DNA of 64,000 nt from Cryobacterium ruanii (GCF_004404055.1 NZ_SOHK01000020.1:1-64000); one strand, 5' to 3'. Positions 26,107-35,342 are shown, counted from the first letter of the stretch. Numbers and translations: made by a program. The notes: generated by a model not told the origin, from the letters alone.

Positions 26107-28905
26107 TTACTCGGCCGGGCCGAGCCGGCGGCGGCGGCCGAACGACCGCACGATGACCTTACCTATTTCCTCGACGCCGAGGGCGGAAGACCCCACCAGG
26201 ACCGCCAAACCCCATTGGGGTGCGGTCAGTGCGGTGGTGTCGAAGAGCCCCTGCAGAACCTCGAGTTGCACCACGCAGATCTGCAGGATGATGACGGCGA
26301 CCAGTGCCACCCAGATGCTCCGGTTCGTCAAGGTCTGGATCGAGAATACGGAGTTCGTGTCGGAACGCACGTTGAGCAGGTTGAAGACCTGGTAGAACAC
26401 AAACGTGGTAAACGCCAGAGTGCTGGCAAAAGCAGCGTCAGTGGCGCTGTCCGGAAACAGGTATGGAGCACAGGTCAGGACGGCGATGGTACCAGCGGCC
26501 ATGACGATACCCAACCCGAGGATCCGGAGGAGCCGGCGACCGGTCAGCAGCCGTTCATTCGCCGGGCGAGGCTGTTTCTGCATCGTGCCCGGTTCCGGCG
26601 AATCTACGCCGAGGGCGAGGGCGGGCGGGCCGTCCATGATGATGTTGACCCAGAGAATCTGCAGAGCGGTGAACGGCGCCCCACCGGCCAGCCCGGTGAT
26701 ACCCGCGATCAGGAAGATGAGAACAAACCCCCATGCTGTAGTGAGCTGGAATCTCACGAACTTCAGGATGTTGGCGTAGATTCCGCGGCCTTCCCTGACC
26801 GCGGACACGATGGTGGCAAAGTTGTCGTCCGTGAGGATCATATTCGCTGCACCCTTGGATACATCCGTGCCGGTAATGCCCATGGCAATACCGATGTCAG
26901 CCTGTTTCAGGGCTGGAGCATCGTTGACACCGTCCCCGGTCATGGCCACGATATTGCCCTTCATTTGCAAAGCCTTGACCATTCGCATTTTGTGTGTGGG
27001 AGTGACCCGAGCCAGCACTCCGTATCCGGCAGCGCGTCTACTCAGCTCGCCGTCGTCCAGTTCGTCCAGGTCGAGGCCGGACGCGGCGTCGCCGGAGATT
27101 CCTAAATCCTTTGCGATGGCGGAAGCCGTGACCAGGTGGTCTCCCGTGATCATATGCACTTGGATGCCGGCTCCACGCGCCACGGCAATGGCCTGGGCAG
27201 CCTCGGCACGGGGAGGATCAACGATTCCCACGATTGCGTAGATCGTCAAACCGGTGACCAGCGCTTGCAACGATTTCTCGTCGTCCGGGAGAACCGTGTC
27301 CAGTCGCCGCCCAGCGATCATGAGTGTGCGCAGGCCGTCTCCGGCCAGGTCGTGGATGGCATCGTGGATACGTCGACGATGCTCATCGGTGAGCGGCTGG
27401 ATACCGTCCGCGGTGAGTACCGAGTCGGTCAGCTGCATCAGCGCGACGGGGGCCCCTTTGGCCAGACACCGGTAGACCGTCACCGGCGCGGAGAGGTTCG
27501 AATGCGGCTTCATCACCGCCAGCCGATGGAAGGTAGCCATGTATTTGTACTCTGAATCAAAAGGAATCTCAGCCACGCGCGGATAATCTCGCCGGGCTCC
27601 GGCGACGTCGAGACCGCCCTTTTCGGCCAATACGGCCAGCGCCCCCTCCGTCGGATCTCCCACGAGACGACCGTCACCGATGACGGCATCGTTGCAGAGA
27701 GCCATCGTCAGTAGTGCCTCGGTCAAATCCGGCACCGGCAAGGTCTCCGGGATCAGGATTTCTCCGTCGGTGGAATAACCCGTGCCGGTGACCCGAAAGT
27801 CATGTCCATGAATGTGCAGGCGGAGCGCAGTCATCTCGTTCATGGTCAGCGTGCCGGTTTTGTCCGTGGCGATATGGGTCACGCTGCCCAAAGTTTCCAC
27901 CGCCGAGAGCTGCTTGAGGATTGCTCCCCTGCCGGCCAGCCGCACGGCGCCCATCGCCAGGGTGAAGGCCACGACCGCCGTGAGTCCCTCCGGAATGGTC
28001 GCCACGGCCAGCGACACCGAGGTGATCAACAAATCGGACCACGACTGCCCACGCAGCAAACCCAGTATGAAGACAACAGAGACCACGATCAGGGCCACCA
28101 CGGTCAGCTGTTTTGCCAACTGGTCGATCCGTCGTTGGAGAGGCGTGCGTTCGGCTTTCACCTCACCGATCAAAGCCGCAATTGCGCCGACCTCCGTTCG
28201 CATTCCGGTAGCGGTGACGACCATGGTCGCCCGGCCGCGGGTGACTTCGGTGTTCATGAAGAGCATATTGTCACGGTCGCCAATGGGCAGGTTCAGAGCC
28301 GCGAGTGGCTTCGTCGACTTGGCGACGGGTTCGGATTCTCCGGTCAGCGTGGCCTCGGCCACTTGTAACCGCGATTCTTCGATGATTCGACCATCGGCCG
28401 GAATGGAGTCCCCGGCATCCAGCAGCACGATGTCTCCCGGCACCAGCGCACGCCGGGGTACTTCGAGCTCGATACCGTTCCGGCGAACCACCGCCGTACC
28501 CGCAGACATGATTCGCAGCGCCTGGAGGCTGTTTTCGGCCCGTCGTTCCTGCAGATAATTCAAGGCCGTATTCAGGATGATCACGACCAGGATCACAGCG
28601 GGCGTCTCCCATTCCCGTGACACAGCGGCGCTCACCGCCGCCGCGATCACCAGCACGAGCGTCATCTTCTCCGCCAGCAGCCCGATGATCTTGCGCCAAG
28701 CCGGTACCTTCCTCGGTTCGAGGAGAAGATTGGGTCCATATTCTTCCTGTCGGGCCTCGACCGACGCGTTCGGCAGACCGGCGGCAGGTTCCACGTCCAG
28801 CCGTGCGGCGACGACCGAGGCGGAGAGGGTGTGCCACGCCACCAGTGGGACCGGAGACTCTGTACCGGCACCGGGAGCGTCTGACGGGTGGGATTTCACA
28901 CTCAT
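26107..28905 (-). CDS. Cation-translocating P-type ATPase, Ca2+-type (P2A, PMR1-like)
   Basis: A 932-residue P2-type ATPase in order: N-terminal cation-ATPase domain, M1-M2, actuator domain with LTGESEP (188-194), and M4 with ATIPEGLTA. Then come the phosphorylation Asp348 in DKTGTLTMNE, the nucleotide domain, and MTGDGVNDAPALKQADIGIAMG. M6 reads WVNIIMDGPPALALG. PEGL and the N/D pair of M6 match Ca2+ site II of SERCA. The site I Asn/Glu of M5 appear as Ala and Phe, so one ion per cycle is likely. Ca2+ or Mn2+ export is inferred. The start is at ATG 28905 after AGGAG, overlapping the GT87 stop (ATGA). Confidence 0.92.
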   Translation of the reverse strand: MSVKSHPSDAPGAGTESPVPLVAWHTLSASVVAARLDVEPAAGLPNASVEARQEEYGPNLLLEPRKVPAWRKIIGLLAEKMTLVLVIAAAVSAAVSREWETPAVILVVIILNTALNYLQERRAENSLQALRIMSAGTAVVRRNGIELEVPRRALVPGDIVLLDAGDSIPADGRIIEESRLQVAEATLTGESEPVAKSTKPLAALNLPIGDRDNMLFMNTEVTRGRATMVVTATGMRTEVGAIAALIGEVKAERTPLQRRIDQLAKQLTVVALIVVSVVFILGLLRGQSWSDLLITSVSLAVATIPEGLTAVVAFTLAMGAVRLAGRGAILKQLSAVETLGSVTHIATDKTGTLTMNEMTALRLHIHGHDFRVTGTGYSTDGEILIPETLPVPDLTEALLTMALCNDAVIGDGRLVGDPTEGALAVLAEKGGLDVAGARRDYPRVAEIPFDSEYKYMATFHRLAVMKPHSNLSAPVTVYRCLAKGAPVALMQLTDSVLTADGIQPLTDEHRRRIHDAIHDLAGDGLRTLMIAGRRLDTVLPDDEKSLQALVTGLTIYAIVGIVDPPRAEAAQAIAVARGAGIQVHMITGDHLVTASAIAKDLGISGDAASGLDLDELDDGELSRRAAGYGVLARVTPTHKMRMVKALQMKGNIVAMTGDGVNDAPALKQADIGIAMGITGTDVSKGAANMILTDDNFATIVSAVREGRGIYANILKFVRFQLTTAWGFVLIFLIAGITGLAGGAPFTALQILWVNIIMDGPPALALGVDSPEPGTMQKQPRPANERLLTGRRLLRILGLGIVMAAGTIAVLTCAPYLFPDSATDAAFASTLAFTTFVFYQVFNLLNVRSDTNSVFSIQTLTNRSIWVALVAVIILQICVVQLEVLQGLFDTTALTAPQWGLAVLVGSSALGVEEIGKVIVRSFGRRRRLGPAE

Positions 28906-30140
28906 AGCAACGCTCCTGAAGTCGAGCGGTATAGTTCCCGGAGCGCCCAGCCGAGCAGCACGAATTCCAGCAGGTTGCGCCCGGTCAGCACGAGCACCAT
29001 CAACGGGTGCGCCGAAATCACCCAGTCGTACAGGGAGGGGTAGACCACCTGGGTGAGCGCGGCGAGCGCAAGGCCGAGCAGCGCGGGCGTGCGCCACGCC
29101 CGACCGTTCAGCACGAGTCCCAGAATAATCGGTGCGGCGAGCCAGCTGATGAACTGCGGCGATCCCACCTTGTTGAACGCGATCAGGGCCACCGTCAGCG
29201 CGAGGGTCAATGGCGGCAGTACGGCCAGGGCGCCGACCCCCCGATGCTGGGCGCGCATACCGAGCAGCAGCACGCCGGCGGCGGCGAGCGCCAGCAGCGG
29301 GGTCATTGCGGCGCTCAGGGCGGTGACCCCGGCGCCAGCCACCTGAAAGGTGAGAATCTGCTGGTCATAGTAGATGAAACTTCCCGGCACGCCGAATGCG
29401 GCCTGCCAGAGCCACGGCACGGCGACGGGCGATTCGATCTGGATCCCCCGACCCTCCTGCTCGCCCACGAAACTCAGCACGTGCACGCTGCTCCCTCGGC
29501 TGAGGCTGAGCGCCGCGGCCACCCCGATAACCGTCGCGCTGACCGCGACGGCGACTCCGAGCATCCGCCAGCGCAGTTTCGACGTGACGAACAGCGCGGC
29601 GAGCGCGGCGACCGGCCAGATCTTGATCCAGGTGGCGATCGTGAGAAGCACTGTTCCCCAGAGGGGTTTGGTGCGCAGCCAGAGCAGGGCGACAATGCAC
29701 AGCGGCACCGAGACCGCGTCGATGCGCACCAGCGCAATCGGGCCGAGCAGGGCCAGGAAGGCGAGCCACCACCAGGCCGCGGTTCGGTGTGAGCGCGTCA
29801 GCACGACGAATGCGCCGATGTTCAGCCCGATTACCAGTAGGTACCAGGTGGCAAGGTAGGACGGCCCGCCGAGGGCGAATGCACTCAGAATGGGAATGAG
29901 GGCGAGCACCGGGTAGACGAAATCCTCGGTGATGCCGACGATACCGCCCGCCGCCGCAGTTTCGGCCCAGTCTCGGTAGACGACCTCGACGTCGCCGAGC
30001 GGATACCCCGGCCCGAACAGGGCCACAGCGATAAGCAGCAGGTGCACGAGCGCGAAAGTCGACCACAGCGCGGCGAGTGGATGCCGCAGCACCGTTCGCG
30101 CAGGCCCGGTTCTGGCCGCGCTCTCATTGTGAATTCGCAC
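28902..30140 (-). CDS. Glycosyltransferase family 87-like membrane mannosyltransferase
   Basis: A 412-residue multi-spanning protein with about ten transmembrane helices. Early in the protein are YRDWAETAAAGGI and FVYPVLALIPILSAFALGG, and the extracytoplasmic start loop contains an acidic pair, GDVEVVYRDW. This is typical of GT-C enzymes of the DUF2029/GT87 family that use polyprenyl-phosphomannose to build lipomannan-type glycans. The acceptor is unknown. I prefer the GTG at 30140 (AAAGG upstream) over a TTG at 30158. Its stop overlaps the P-ATPase start, suggesting one transcript. Its leader carries a C-rich repeat tract on this strand. Confidence 0.82.
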   Translation of the reverse strand: MRIHNESAARTGPARTVLRHPLAALWSTFALVHLLLIAVALFGPGYPLGDVEVVYRDWAETAAAGGIVGITEDFVYPVLALIPILSAFALGGPSYLATWYLLVIGLNIGAFVVLTRSHRTAAWWWLAFLALLGPIALVRIDAVSVPLCIVALLWLRTKPLWGTVLLTIATWIKIWPVAALAALFVTSKLRWRMLGVAVAVSATVIGVAAALSLSRGSSVHVLSFVGEQEGRGIQIESPVAVPWLWQAAFGVPGSFIYYDQQILTFQVAGAGVTALSAAMTPLLALAAAGVLLLGMRAQHRGVGALAVLPPLTLALTVALIAFNKVGSPQFISWLAAPIILGLVLNGRAWRTPALLGLALAALTQVVYPSLYDWVISAHPLMVLVLTGRNLLEFVLLGWALRELYRSTSGALL

Positions 30141-30201
30141 GCTTTTACCTTTGCACAACAGGGCGCCTCGCGCGCCGTCCGTCGCTCGAGCAGATCAGAC
30201 A

Positions 30202-30302
30202 GTGCAGGCAGGTCAGGTCGGGCCAGGCAGGCAGGTCGGGCCGGGCAGGCAGGCAGGTCGGGCCGGGCAGGGCAGGGCAGGGCAGGGCAGGGCAGGCCGG
30301 GC
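30202..30302. repeat. GGCAG-rich simple repeat tract, with six GGGCA pentamers
   Basis: An impure tandem region between the NAD(P)HX dehydratase and GT87 genes. It contains three spaced copies of AGGTCGGGCC (starting at 30215, 30233 and 30255), then six perfect GGGCA pentamers at 30265-30294. The plus strand is G-rich with regular GGG runs and could form a quadruplex; the transcribed RNA would be C-rich. Slippage-prone. Confidence 0.9.
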
Positions 30303-31178
30303 CTACCTGGTCGGGCGGGGCCCCGGATCGATCCCGTGATCGAGGAACGCGGCGACCGCCCGCGGCACGGCATCGGCAATGTCCAGGGCCGCTATCGGGC
30401 CACCGGCCGAGGCCAGCTGAGCGGCTTCGGCGTGGAGGAGCGCGGCGGTCGCGGCGAGTGGGGCGAGGGAGGTCACATCCGCTTCGAGCTGGTCGGAATG
30501 CGTGGCGAGGAGCGCCCCGAGAATGCCGCCGAGCACATCGCCCGATCCGGCCGTCGCCAGCCAGGCCGGCCCGATCGAGACGGTCAAGCGGGCGCCCGAC
30601 GGCGAGGCAACGTGGGTGACGGCGCCCTTCAGCAGCACCGTCACGTCGAACAGTCGGGCCGCGCGAACAGCCCACTCCCCCGGGTTCGCCGCGATCTGCG
30701 AAGCGGAGCCTGGCTTTGCTTCGTCGGCGAGCATCGCCGCGAGCTCACCGGCGTGCGGGGTAATCACGGTCGGGCCGATCGCGCGCGATACTAGGTCGAG
30801 GGCGCCCGCGTCGATGACGGTGGGCAAGCCCTCGGCGAGGGCCGCTTCAAGGGCGGTCGTGACTGCATCCGTTCTCGTGGTGGCGTTGATGCCGGAGCCG
30901 AGCAGCCAGGCTTGCACGCGGCCGGGCACGGTCACGATCTCGGGGCGGCGCTGCAGCACGAGGGTGGCGGCGCGGCGCGGACCGCGGTAGCGCACCATGC
31001 CGAGACCCGTGCGCACGGCCGCTTCGACGCCGAGCACGGCGGCGCCCGGGTAGTCCTTGGAGCCGGTGCGCACGCCGAGCACGCCGCGGGAATATTTGTC
31101 GTCGCCGGCTTGGGGCCGGGAGATCCAGTCGCGGGCCTGTTCGGCCTCCCATTCGAGCCAGCCGCGCGGTTTCACCAT
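30303..31178 (-). CDS. nnrD: ADP-dependent NAD(P)H-hydrate dehydratase
   Basis: Repairs damaged hydrated NAD(P)H by dehydrating S-NAD(P)HX with ADP. A 291-residue ribokinase-fold protein with KYSRGVLGVRTGSKDYPGAAVLG near the N-terminus, TPHAGELAAML, and the nucleotide-site motif TAGSGDVLGGILG. This is the stand-alone dehydratase domain without a fused epimerase. The ATG at 31178 is preceded by GGAGGA, which can act as a ribosome binding site. That in turn is preceded by TATCGT, so leadered or near-leaderless initiation are both possible. The C-terminus runs up to the repeat tract. Confidence 0.92.
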   Translation of the reverse strand: MVKPRGWLEWEAEQARDWISRPQAGDDKYSRGVLGVRTGSKDYPGAAVLGVEAAVRTGLGMVRYRGPRRAATLVLQRRPEIVTVPGRVQAWLLGSGINATTRTDAVTTALEAALAEGLPTVIDAGALDLVSRAIGPTVITPHAGELAAMLADEAKPGSASQIAANPGEWAVRAARLFDVTVLLKGAVTHVASPSGARLTVSIGPAWLATAGSGDVLGGILGALLATHSDQLEADVTSLAPLAATAALLHAEAAQLASAGGPIAALDIADAVPRAVAAFLDHGIDPGPRPTR

Positions 31179-31311
31179 TCCTCCACGATAGGTCGTTTCA
31201 GACCTGGGCGCGGCCTCCGACTTTCGCGAGTGCGCCCAATCTCGGTGGTCGCTACGGTAACCGTACGAGCGAGCACCCAGCCGGGCGCGGCCTCGTTCAG
31301 TAGCAGTGGGG

Positions 31312-32382
31312 CTACTCGCGGCGGGTGGCGTCCTGCACTTCGCCGACGAGTTCCTCGATGATGTCCTCCAGGAACAGCACCCCGGTGGTCTCTCCCTCGG
31401 CGGTGAACGACCGGGCCAGGTGCGCCCCCGAGCGACGCATGGTCGCCAGGGCGTCCTCGAGGTCGGTATCTTCGAAGATCGAGATTAAGGCCCGAACGCG
31501 TTTGGCCGGGATCTGCCCCGCGTAACTGTCCGGCGCCGCCAGCGTTGCAGCACCGGCCGAGGCGATATCGAGGTCGAGCACATCCTTCAGATGCACATAC
31601 CCGGTGAGGTACCCCTCGGCGTCGGCGAGCACGTAGCGGGAGAACCCGTGGCGAGTAACGGCCTTCTCCACATCGGCCGGCGTGGCCGACTCCGGCAGGC
31701 TGACCAGTTTGCCGAGGCTCACGGCCACGTCGCGCACCTTGAGGTTGGTGAACTCGAATGCCGCGCTGAGGGCGCCGGTCCCGTCGCTCAACACACCCTC
31801 TCGGGTGGACTGGGTGACAATCGTGGCGACCTCATCGAGCGTGTAAGCGCTCGTCGCCTCGTTCTTCGGCTGCACTCCGAACAGGCGGAGCACCCCGTTG
31901 GCGCAGGCGTTGAGGGTGACGATGAGGGGCTTGAAGACACGGGCGACAAACACGAGCGGTGGCGCGAGCAGCAGCACAGCGCGGTCCGGCACGGAGAACG
32001 ACAGGTTCTTCGGCACCATTTCACCGAACACGACGTGCAGGTAGGAGACCAGCAGCAACGCGACAATGAACGCGATGGTGCCGATCACGCCGTCGGGCAG
32101 GCCGGTCAGCCCCAACGGCACCTCGAGCAGGTGGTGGATCGCCGGCTCGGACACGTTCAGAATGAGCAGCGAGCACACCGTGATGCCCAGCTGGGAGGTC
32201 GCGAGCATGAGCGTCGCGTGTTCCATCGCCCACAGCGCGGTCTTGGCGCTGCGTTTACCGGCCTCGGCGAGGGGTTCGATCTGGGAGCGGCGGGCCGAGA
32301 TAACGGCGAATTCCGCCCCGACGAAGAAGGCGTTGGCGGCGAGGAGCACGACCAACCAGGCAAGTCCGGCCCAGTCGCTCAT
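31312..32382 (-). CDS. CNNM/CorC-type transporter-associated protein (DUF21 + CBS pair), short form
   Basis: A 356-residue protein. The N-terminal DUF21/CNNM membrane domain covers about residues 1-200, with GLAWLVVLLAANAFFVGAEFAVISARRSQIEPLAEAG typical of the family. A CBS pair follows, and the protein ends GVLFLEDIIEELVGEVQDATRRE. It lacks the CorC_HlyC C-terminal domain that the upstream paralogue carries. The family is linked to Mg2+ and Co2+ efflux or homeostasis; the old name hemolysin is not informative. Its ATG overlaps the stop of the paralogue (ATGA), so the pair is likely co-made and may form a heteromer. Confidence 0.9.
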   Translation of the reverse strand: MSDWAGLAWLVVLLAANAFFVGAEFAVISARRSQIEPLAEAGKRSAKTALWAMEHATLMLATSQLGITVCSLLILNVSEPAIHHLLEVPLGLTGLPDGVIGTIAFIVALLLVSYLHVVFGEMVPKNLSFSVPDRAVLLLAPPLVFVARVFKPLIVTLNACANGVLRLFGVQPKNEATSAYTLDEVATIVTQSTREGVLSDGTGALSAAFEFTNLKVRDVAVSLGKLVSLPESATPADVEKAVTRHGFSRYVLADAEGYLTGYVHLKDVLDLDIASAGAATLAAPDSYAGQIPAKRVRALISIFEDTDLEDALATMRRSGAHLARSFTAEGETTGVLFLEDIIEELVGEVQDATRRE

Positions 32383-33740
32383 CTGTCGCTCACCTTCCTG
32401 CGATCGGTCTTGGTCCCTACACTCAGAACGGGCTCCGTAACGGCTTCGGGGGTGAAGCGCAGCCGGTCGATGCGGCGGCCCTCGAGCCGCTCGACGGTGA
32501 GGAATCCGCCTCCCACCGGCACTCGGTCACCGATCACCGGGAGTCGGCCCAGCTCGCTCATGACGAAACCAGCCACCGTCTCGTACGGACCCTGCTCCGG
32601 CACGACGACGCTGGTACGTTCGAGCAGTTCATCGGGACGCAGCATGCCGGGAAAGGTCAGCGAGTCTGGGGAACGCACCACGCCGGCACGAGCCCGGTCG
32701 TGCTCGTCAGCGACCTCACCGACGAGCTCTTCAACGAGGTCTTCGAGGGTGACGACGCCCGCAGTGCCGCCGTACTCGTCGACGACGATCGCCATCTGAT
32801 AGCCCCGGCCGCGCAGTTCACCGAGCAAATCGTCGAGTTTCATCGTCTCGGGCACGCGAACCGGATCGGTCTGCAGGGCCGACACCGGGACATCCGCTCT
32901 TCGGGTGCGGGGCACGGCCACCGCCTGCTTCACGTGCACGATGCCCACGACGTCGTCGACGCTTTCGTCGACGACCGGAAAGCGCGAATAACCGGTGGCG
33001 CGGGTGAGGTCGATGACGGCCTGCGCCGAATCGGTGCGGTGGATGCTCGCGACGCGCGGCCTGGGCGTCATGACGTCGGAGGCTGTGTGACCGGAGAACA
33101 GCAGTGTGCGATGCAGCAGGGTCGCGGTGTCTTTTTCGAGCAGTCCGGCGCTGGCCGACCGACGCACGAGCGAGGAGAGTTCTTCGGCGGTGCGGGCGCC
33201 GGAGATTTCTTCTTTCGGTTCGATGCCGATGGCGCGCAGCAGGCCGTTGGCGCTGTTGTTCAAGACCAGCACGGCCGGTTTGAACACGGTCGTGAACACG
33301 GTCTGGAACGGGATCACCAGGCGCGCGGTCTGGATCGGCAGGGCGAGGGCGAAGTTCTTCGGGACCAGTTCGCCGATGACCATCGATACCAGGGTCGCCA
33401 TCACGATGGCGATCGTGCTGCCGAACACCGGAACGAGGTCGACGGGCAGGCCGACCGAGGTGAGAGGGCCGCGCAGTAGCGACGACAGAGCCGGTTCGAT
33501 CGTGTACCCGGTGAGCAGCGTGGTGAGGGTGATGCCCAGCTGCGCGCTTGACAGGTGCGTCGATGTGATCTTCAGCGCGGAGATGGTGAGTGCGAGGCGA
33601 GTTTCCCCACGATCGCGTCGAGCTTCGAGGTCGGCGCGGTCGAGATTCACCAGAGCGAACTCGCTGGCGACGAAGAGGCCCGTTCCGACGGTGAGGATAA
33701 GGCCGAACCCGAGCATGACCAGCTCAGACAAGAAGTTCAC
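32379..33740 (-). CDS. CNNM/CorC-type transporter-associated protein (DUF21 + CBS pair + CorC domain)
   Basis: A 453-residue protein with the full layout. The DUF21 membrane domain (about residues 1-200) begins LGFGLILTVGTGLFVASEFALVNLDRADLEARR. The CBS pair includes DVMTPRPRVASIHR and EYGGTAGVVTLEDLVEELVGEVADEHD. The C-terminal CorC_HlyC domain ends near VERLEGRRIDRLRF. The expected role is divalent-cation (Mg2+) homeostasis at the membrane with nucleotide control through the CBS pair. GTG start at 33740 with a weak ribosome binding site. It lies 162 bases downstream of guaB1 and is translationally coupled to the second copy. Confidence 0.9.
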   Translation of the reverse strand: MNFLSELVMLGFGLILTVGTGLFVASEFALVNLDRADLEARRDRGETRLALTISALKITSTHLSSAQLGITLTTLLTGYTIEPALSSLLRGPLTSVGLPVDLVPVFGSTIAIVMATLVSMVIGELVPKNFALALPIQTARLVIPFQTVFTTVFKPAVLVLNNSANGLLRAIGIEPKEEISGARTAEELSSLVRRSASAGLLEKDTATLLHRTLLFSGHTASDVMTPRPRVASIHRTDSAQAVIDLTRATGYSRFPVVDESVDDVVGIVHVKQAVAVPRTRRADVPVSALQTDPVRVPETMKLDDLLGELRGRGYQMAIVVDEYGGTAGVVTLEDLVEELVGEVADEHDRARAGVVRSPDSLTFPGMLRPDELLERTSVVVPEQGPYETVAGFVMSELGRLPVIGDRVPVGGGFLTVERLEGRRIDRLRFTPEAVTEPVLSVGTKTDRRKVSDR

Positions 33741-33902
33741 CGCCAGCGACTACGGGCGAGGGCCGATCTGATAAACAAAGGTGTTCAAGAGATGAAAATT
33801 CAGCGGTGGGAGGGTCATCCATTATTCCCCCGAGTATACCGGGAGCACCTGTCCGCGCGCCCGTTACCCAGCGGATGCGGCCCCCGCGAAATACCGCCGG
33901 CG

Positions 33903-35342
33903 CTACCAGGAGACTGGCAGCGCCTTGCCCTCCTCATAACCGGCCGCCGATTGGATGCCCACGAGCGCCATCTCATGAAAATCGGCGACGGTGGTGGCCC
34001 CGGCGTAGGTGAACGAGGAGCGCACCCCCGAGGTGATCATGTCGAGCAGGTCCTCGATCGACGGCCGCAGCGGATCGAGGTAGATCTTCGAGCTCGAGAT
34101 TCCCTCCGCGAACAGGGTCTTGCGGGCGAGTTCGTAGGCGTCGAGGCGCTCAAACCGCGCCTGAACGGCCTTGGTCGAGGCCATTCCCCAGCTTTCCTTG
34201 TAGAGCGCGCCGCGGGCATCCGTATTGAGTGTGCCGGGCGCTTCGGCCGTTCCGGCGAACCAGGAACCGATCATGACGGATGCCGCGCCAGCGGCCAGTG
34301 CCAGCGCCACGTCCCGCGGGTAGCGCACTCCGCCGTCGGCCCAGACGTGGGCGCCGAGTTCGCGGGCCGCGGTGGCCGTTTCGAGTACGGCCGAGAACTG
34401 GGGCCGACCGACGGCGGTCATCATGCGCGTGGTGCACATGGCACCGGGGCCGACTCCGACCTTGACAATGGTGGCGCCGGCGCCGACCAGGTCGCGCACG
34501 GCGTCCTTGGTCACGACGTTGCCGGCCACAATCGGCAGCCCAAGGTTCAGGTCGGCGACGATGCCGAGCGCGCGCAGCATTCCGGCCTGGTGGCCGTGTG
34601 CGGTATCGATCACCAGAATGTCGACGCCGGCCGCGGCGAGCGCGCGCGCTTTCGCAGCGACGTCGCCGTTGATGCCGATCGCCGCCGCGACCTTGAGCCG
34701 CCCGTGCTTGTCGAGGGCGGGCTGGTAGAGGGTGGAGCGCAGGGCGCTCTTGCGGCTGAGCGTTCCGACGACGACGCCGTGGTGCAGCACCGGGGCGAAG
34801 TCGATGTCGGCCTCGGCCATCAGGTCGAATGCGCGGCGCGGTCCGTCGACGTCATCGGCGTCGAGGGCGGTCAGCTCACCGTGCAGCAGGTCGCCGAGGC
34901 GAGCGTCGGGGAGGGCGGTCGCCAGGCGACTCGCGACGATGCAGCCGAGGTAGTCCCCACCGCTGGAGTGGATGACGATTCCCTGCCCTGGAACGGCCGG
35001 AACCTGCCGCAAAGCCAACTCGACGGTGTCGTCCGGCGCGAACACGAACGGCGTGTCGAAACGAACCGACTGATCCTTTACCCAGCGGATTGCCGCATCC
35101 AGGTCTTGCAGGTGCATGTCCTGCGGCAGCACCCCGAGTCCGCCTCGCCGGGCGAGCGAGGCCGCCAGTCGCGGCCCCGTGACCGAGTTCATGTTCGCCG
35201 ACACGATGGGGATAGTGGCACCGGTGCCGTCATTCGGTGCCAGTGAGACATCCAAGCGACTGGTGACGGCCGATTGGCCGGGAACCAGAAACACGTCGGA
35301 GTAAGTCAAATCATGGCGGGGCGTCGTTCCATAGAACTGCAT
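33903..35342 (-). CDS. guaB1: GuaB1 family protein, probable GMP reductase
   Basis: A 479-residue IMPDH/GMPR-fold protein with a CBS-type insertion at about residues 95-205. The active-site loop GVGPGAMCTTRMMTAVGRPQ contains the thioimidate Cys. Actinobacterial GuaB1 proteins have long been named IMP dehydrogenase, but the mycobacterial member has been shown to be a CBS-containing GMP reductase. By family, this one should convert GMP to IMP with NADPH in purine salvage. The ATG at 35342 lies seven bases after TAGCGT with no Shine-Dalgarno. It is divergent from kgd across 166 bases. Confidence 0.9.
   Translation of the reverse strand: MQFYGTTPRHDLTYSDVFLVPGQSAVTSRLDVSLAPNDGTGATIPIVSANMNSVTGPRLAASLARRGGLGVLPQDMHLQDLDAAIRWVKDQSVRFDTPFVFAPDDTVELALRQVPAVPGQGIVIHSSGGDYLGCIVASRLATALPDARLGDLLHGELTALDADDVDGPRRAFDLMAEADIDFAPVLHHGVVVGTLSRKSALRSTLYQPALDKHGRLKVAAAIGINGDVAAKARALAAAGVDILVIDTAHGHQAGMLRALGIVADLNLGLPIVAGNVVTKDAVRDLVGAGATIVKVGVGPGAMCTTRMMTAVGRPQFSAVLETATAARELGAHVWADGGVRYPRDVALALAAGAASVMIGSWFAGTAEAPGTLNTDARGALYKESWGMASTKAVQARFERLDAYELARKTLFAEGISSSKIYLDPLRPSIEDLLDMITSGVRSSFTYAGATTVADFHEMALVGIQSAAGYEEGKALPVSW

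Noticed and set aside
30202-30302. CRISPR array
   Set aside because: Units are 5-10 bp, contiguous and without unique spacers; it is a simple repeat.
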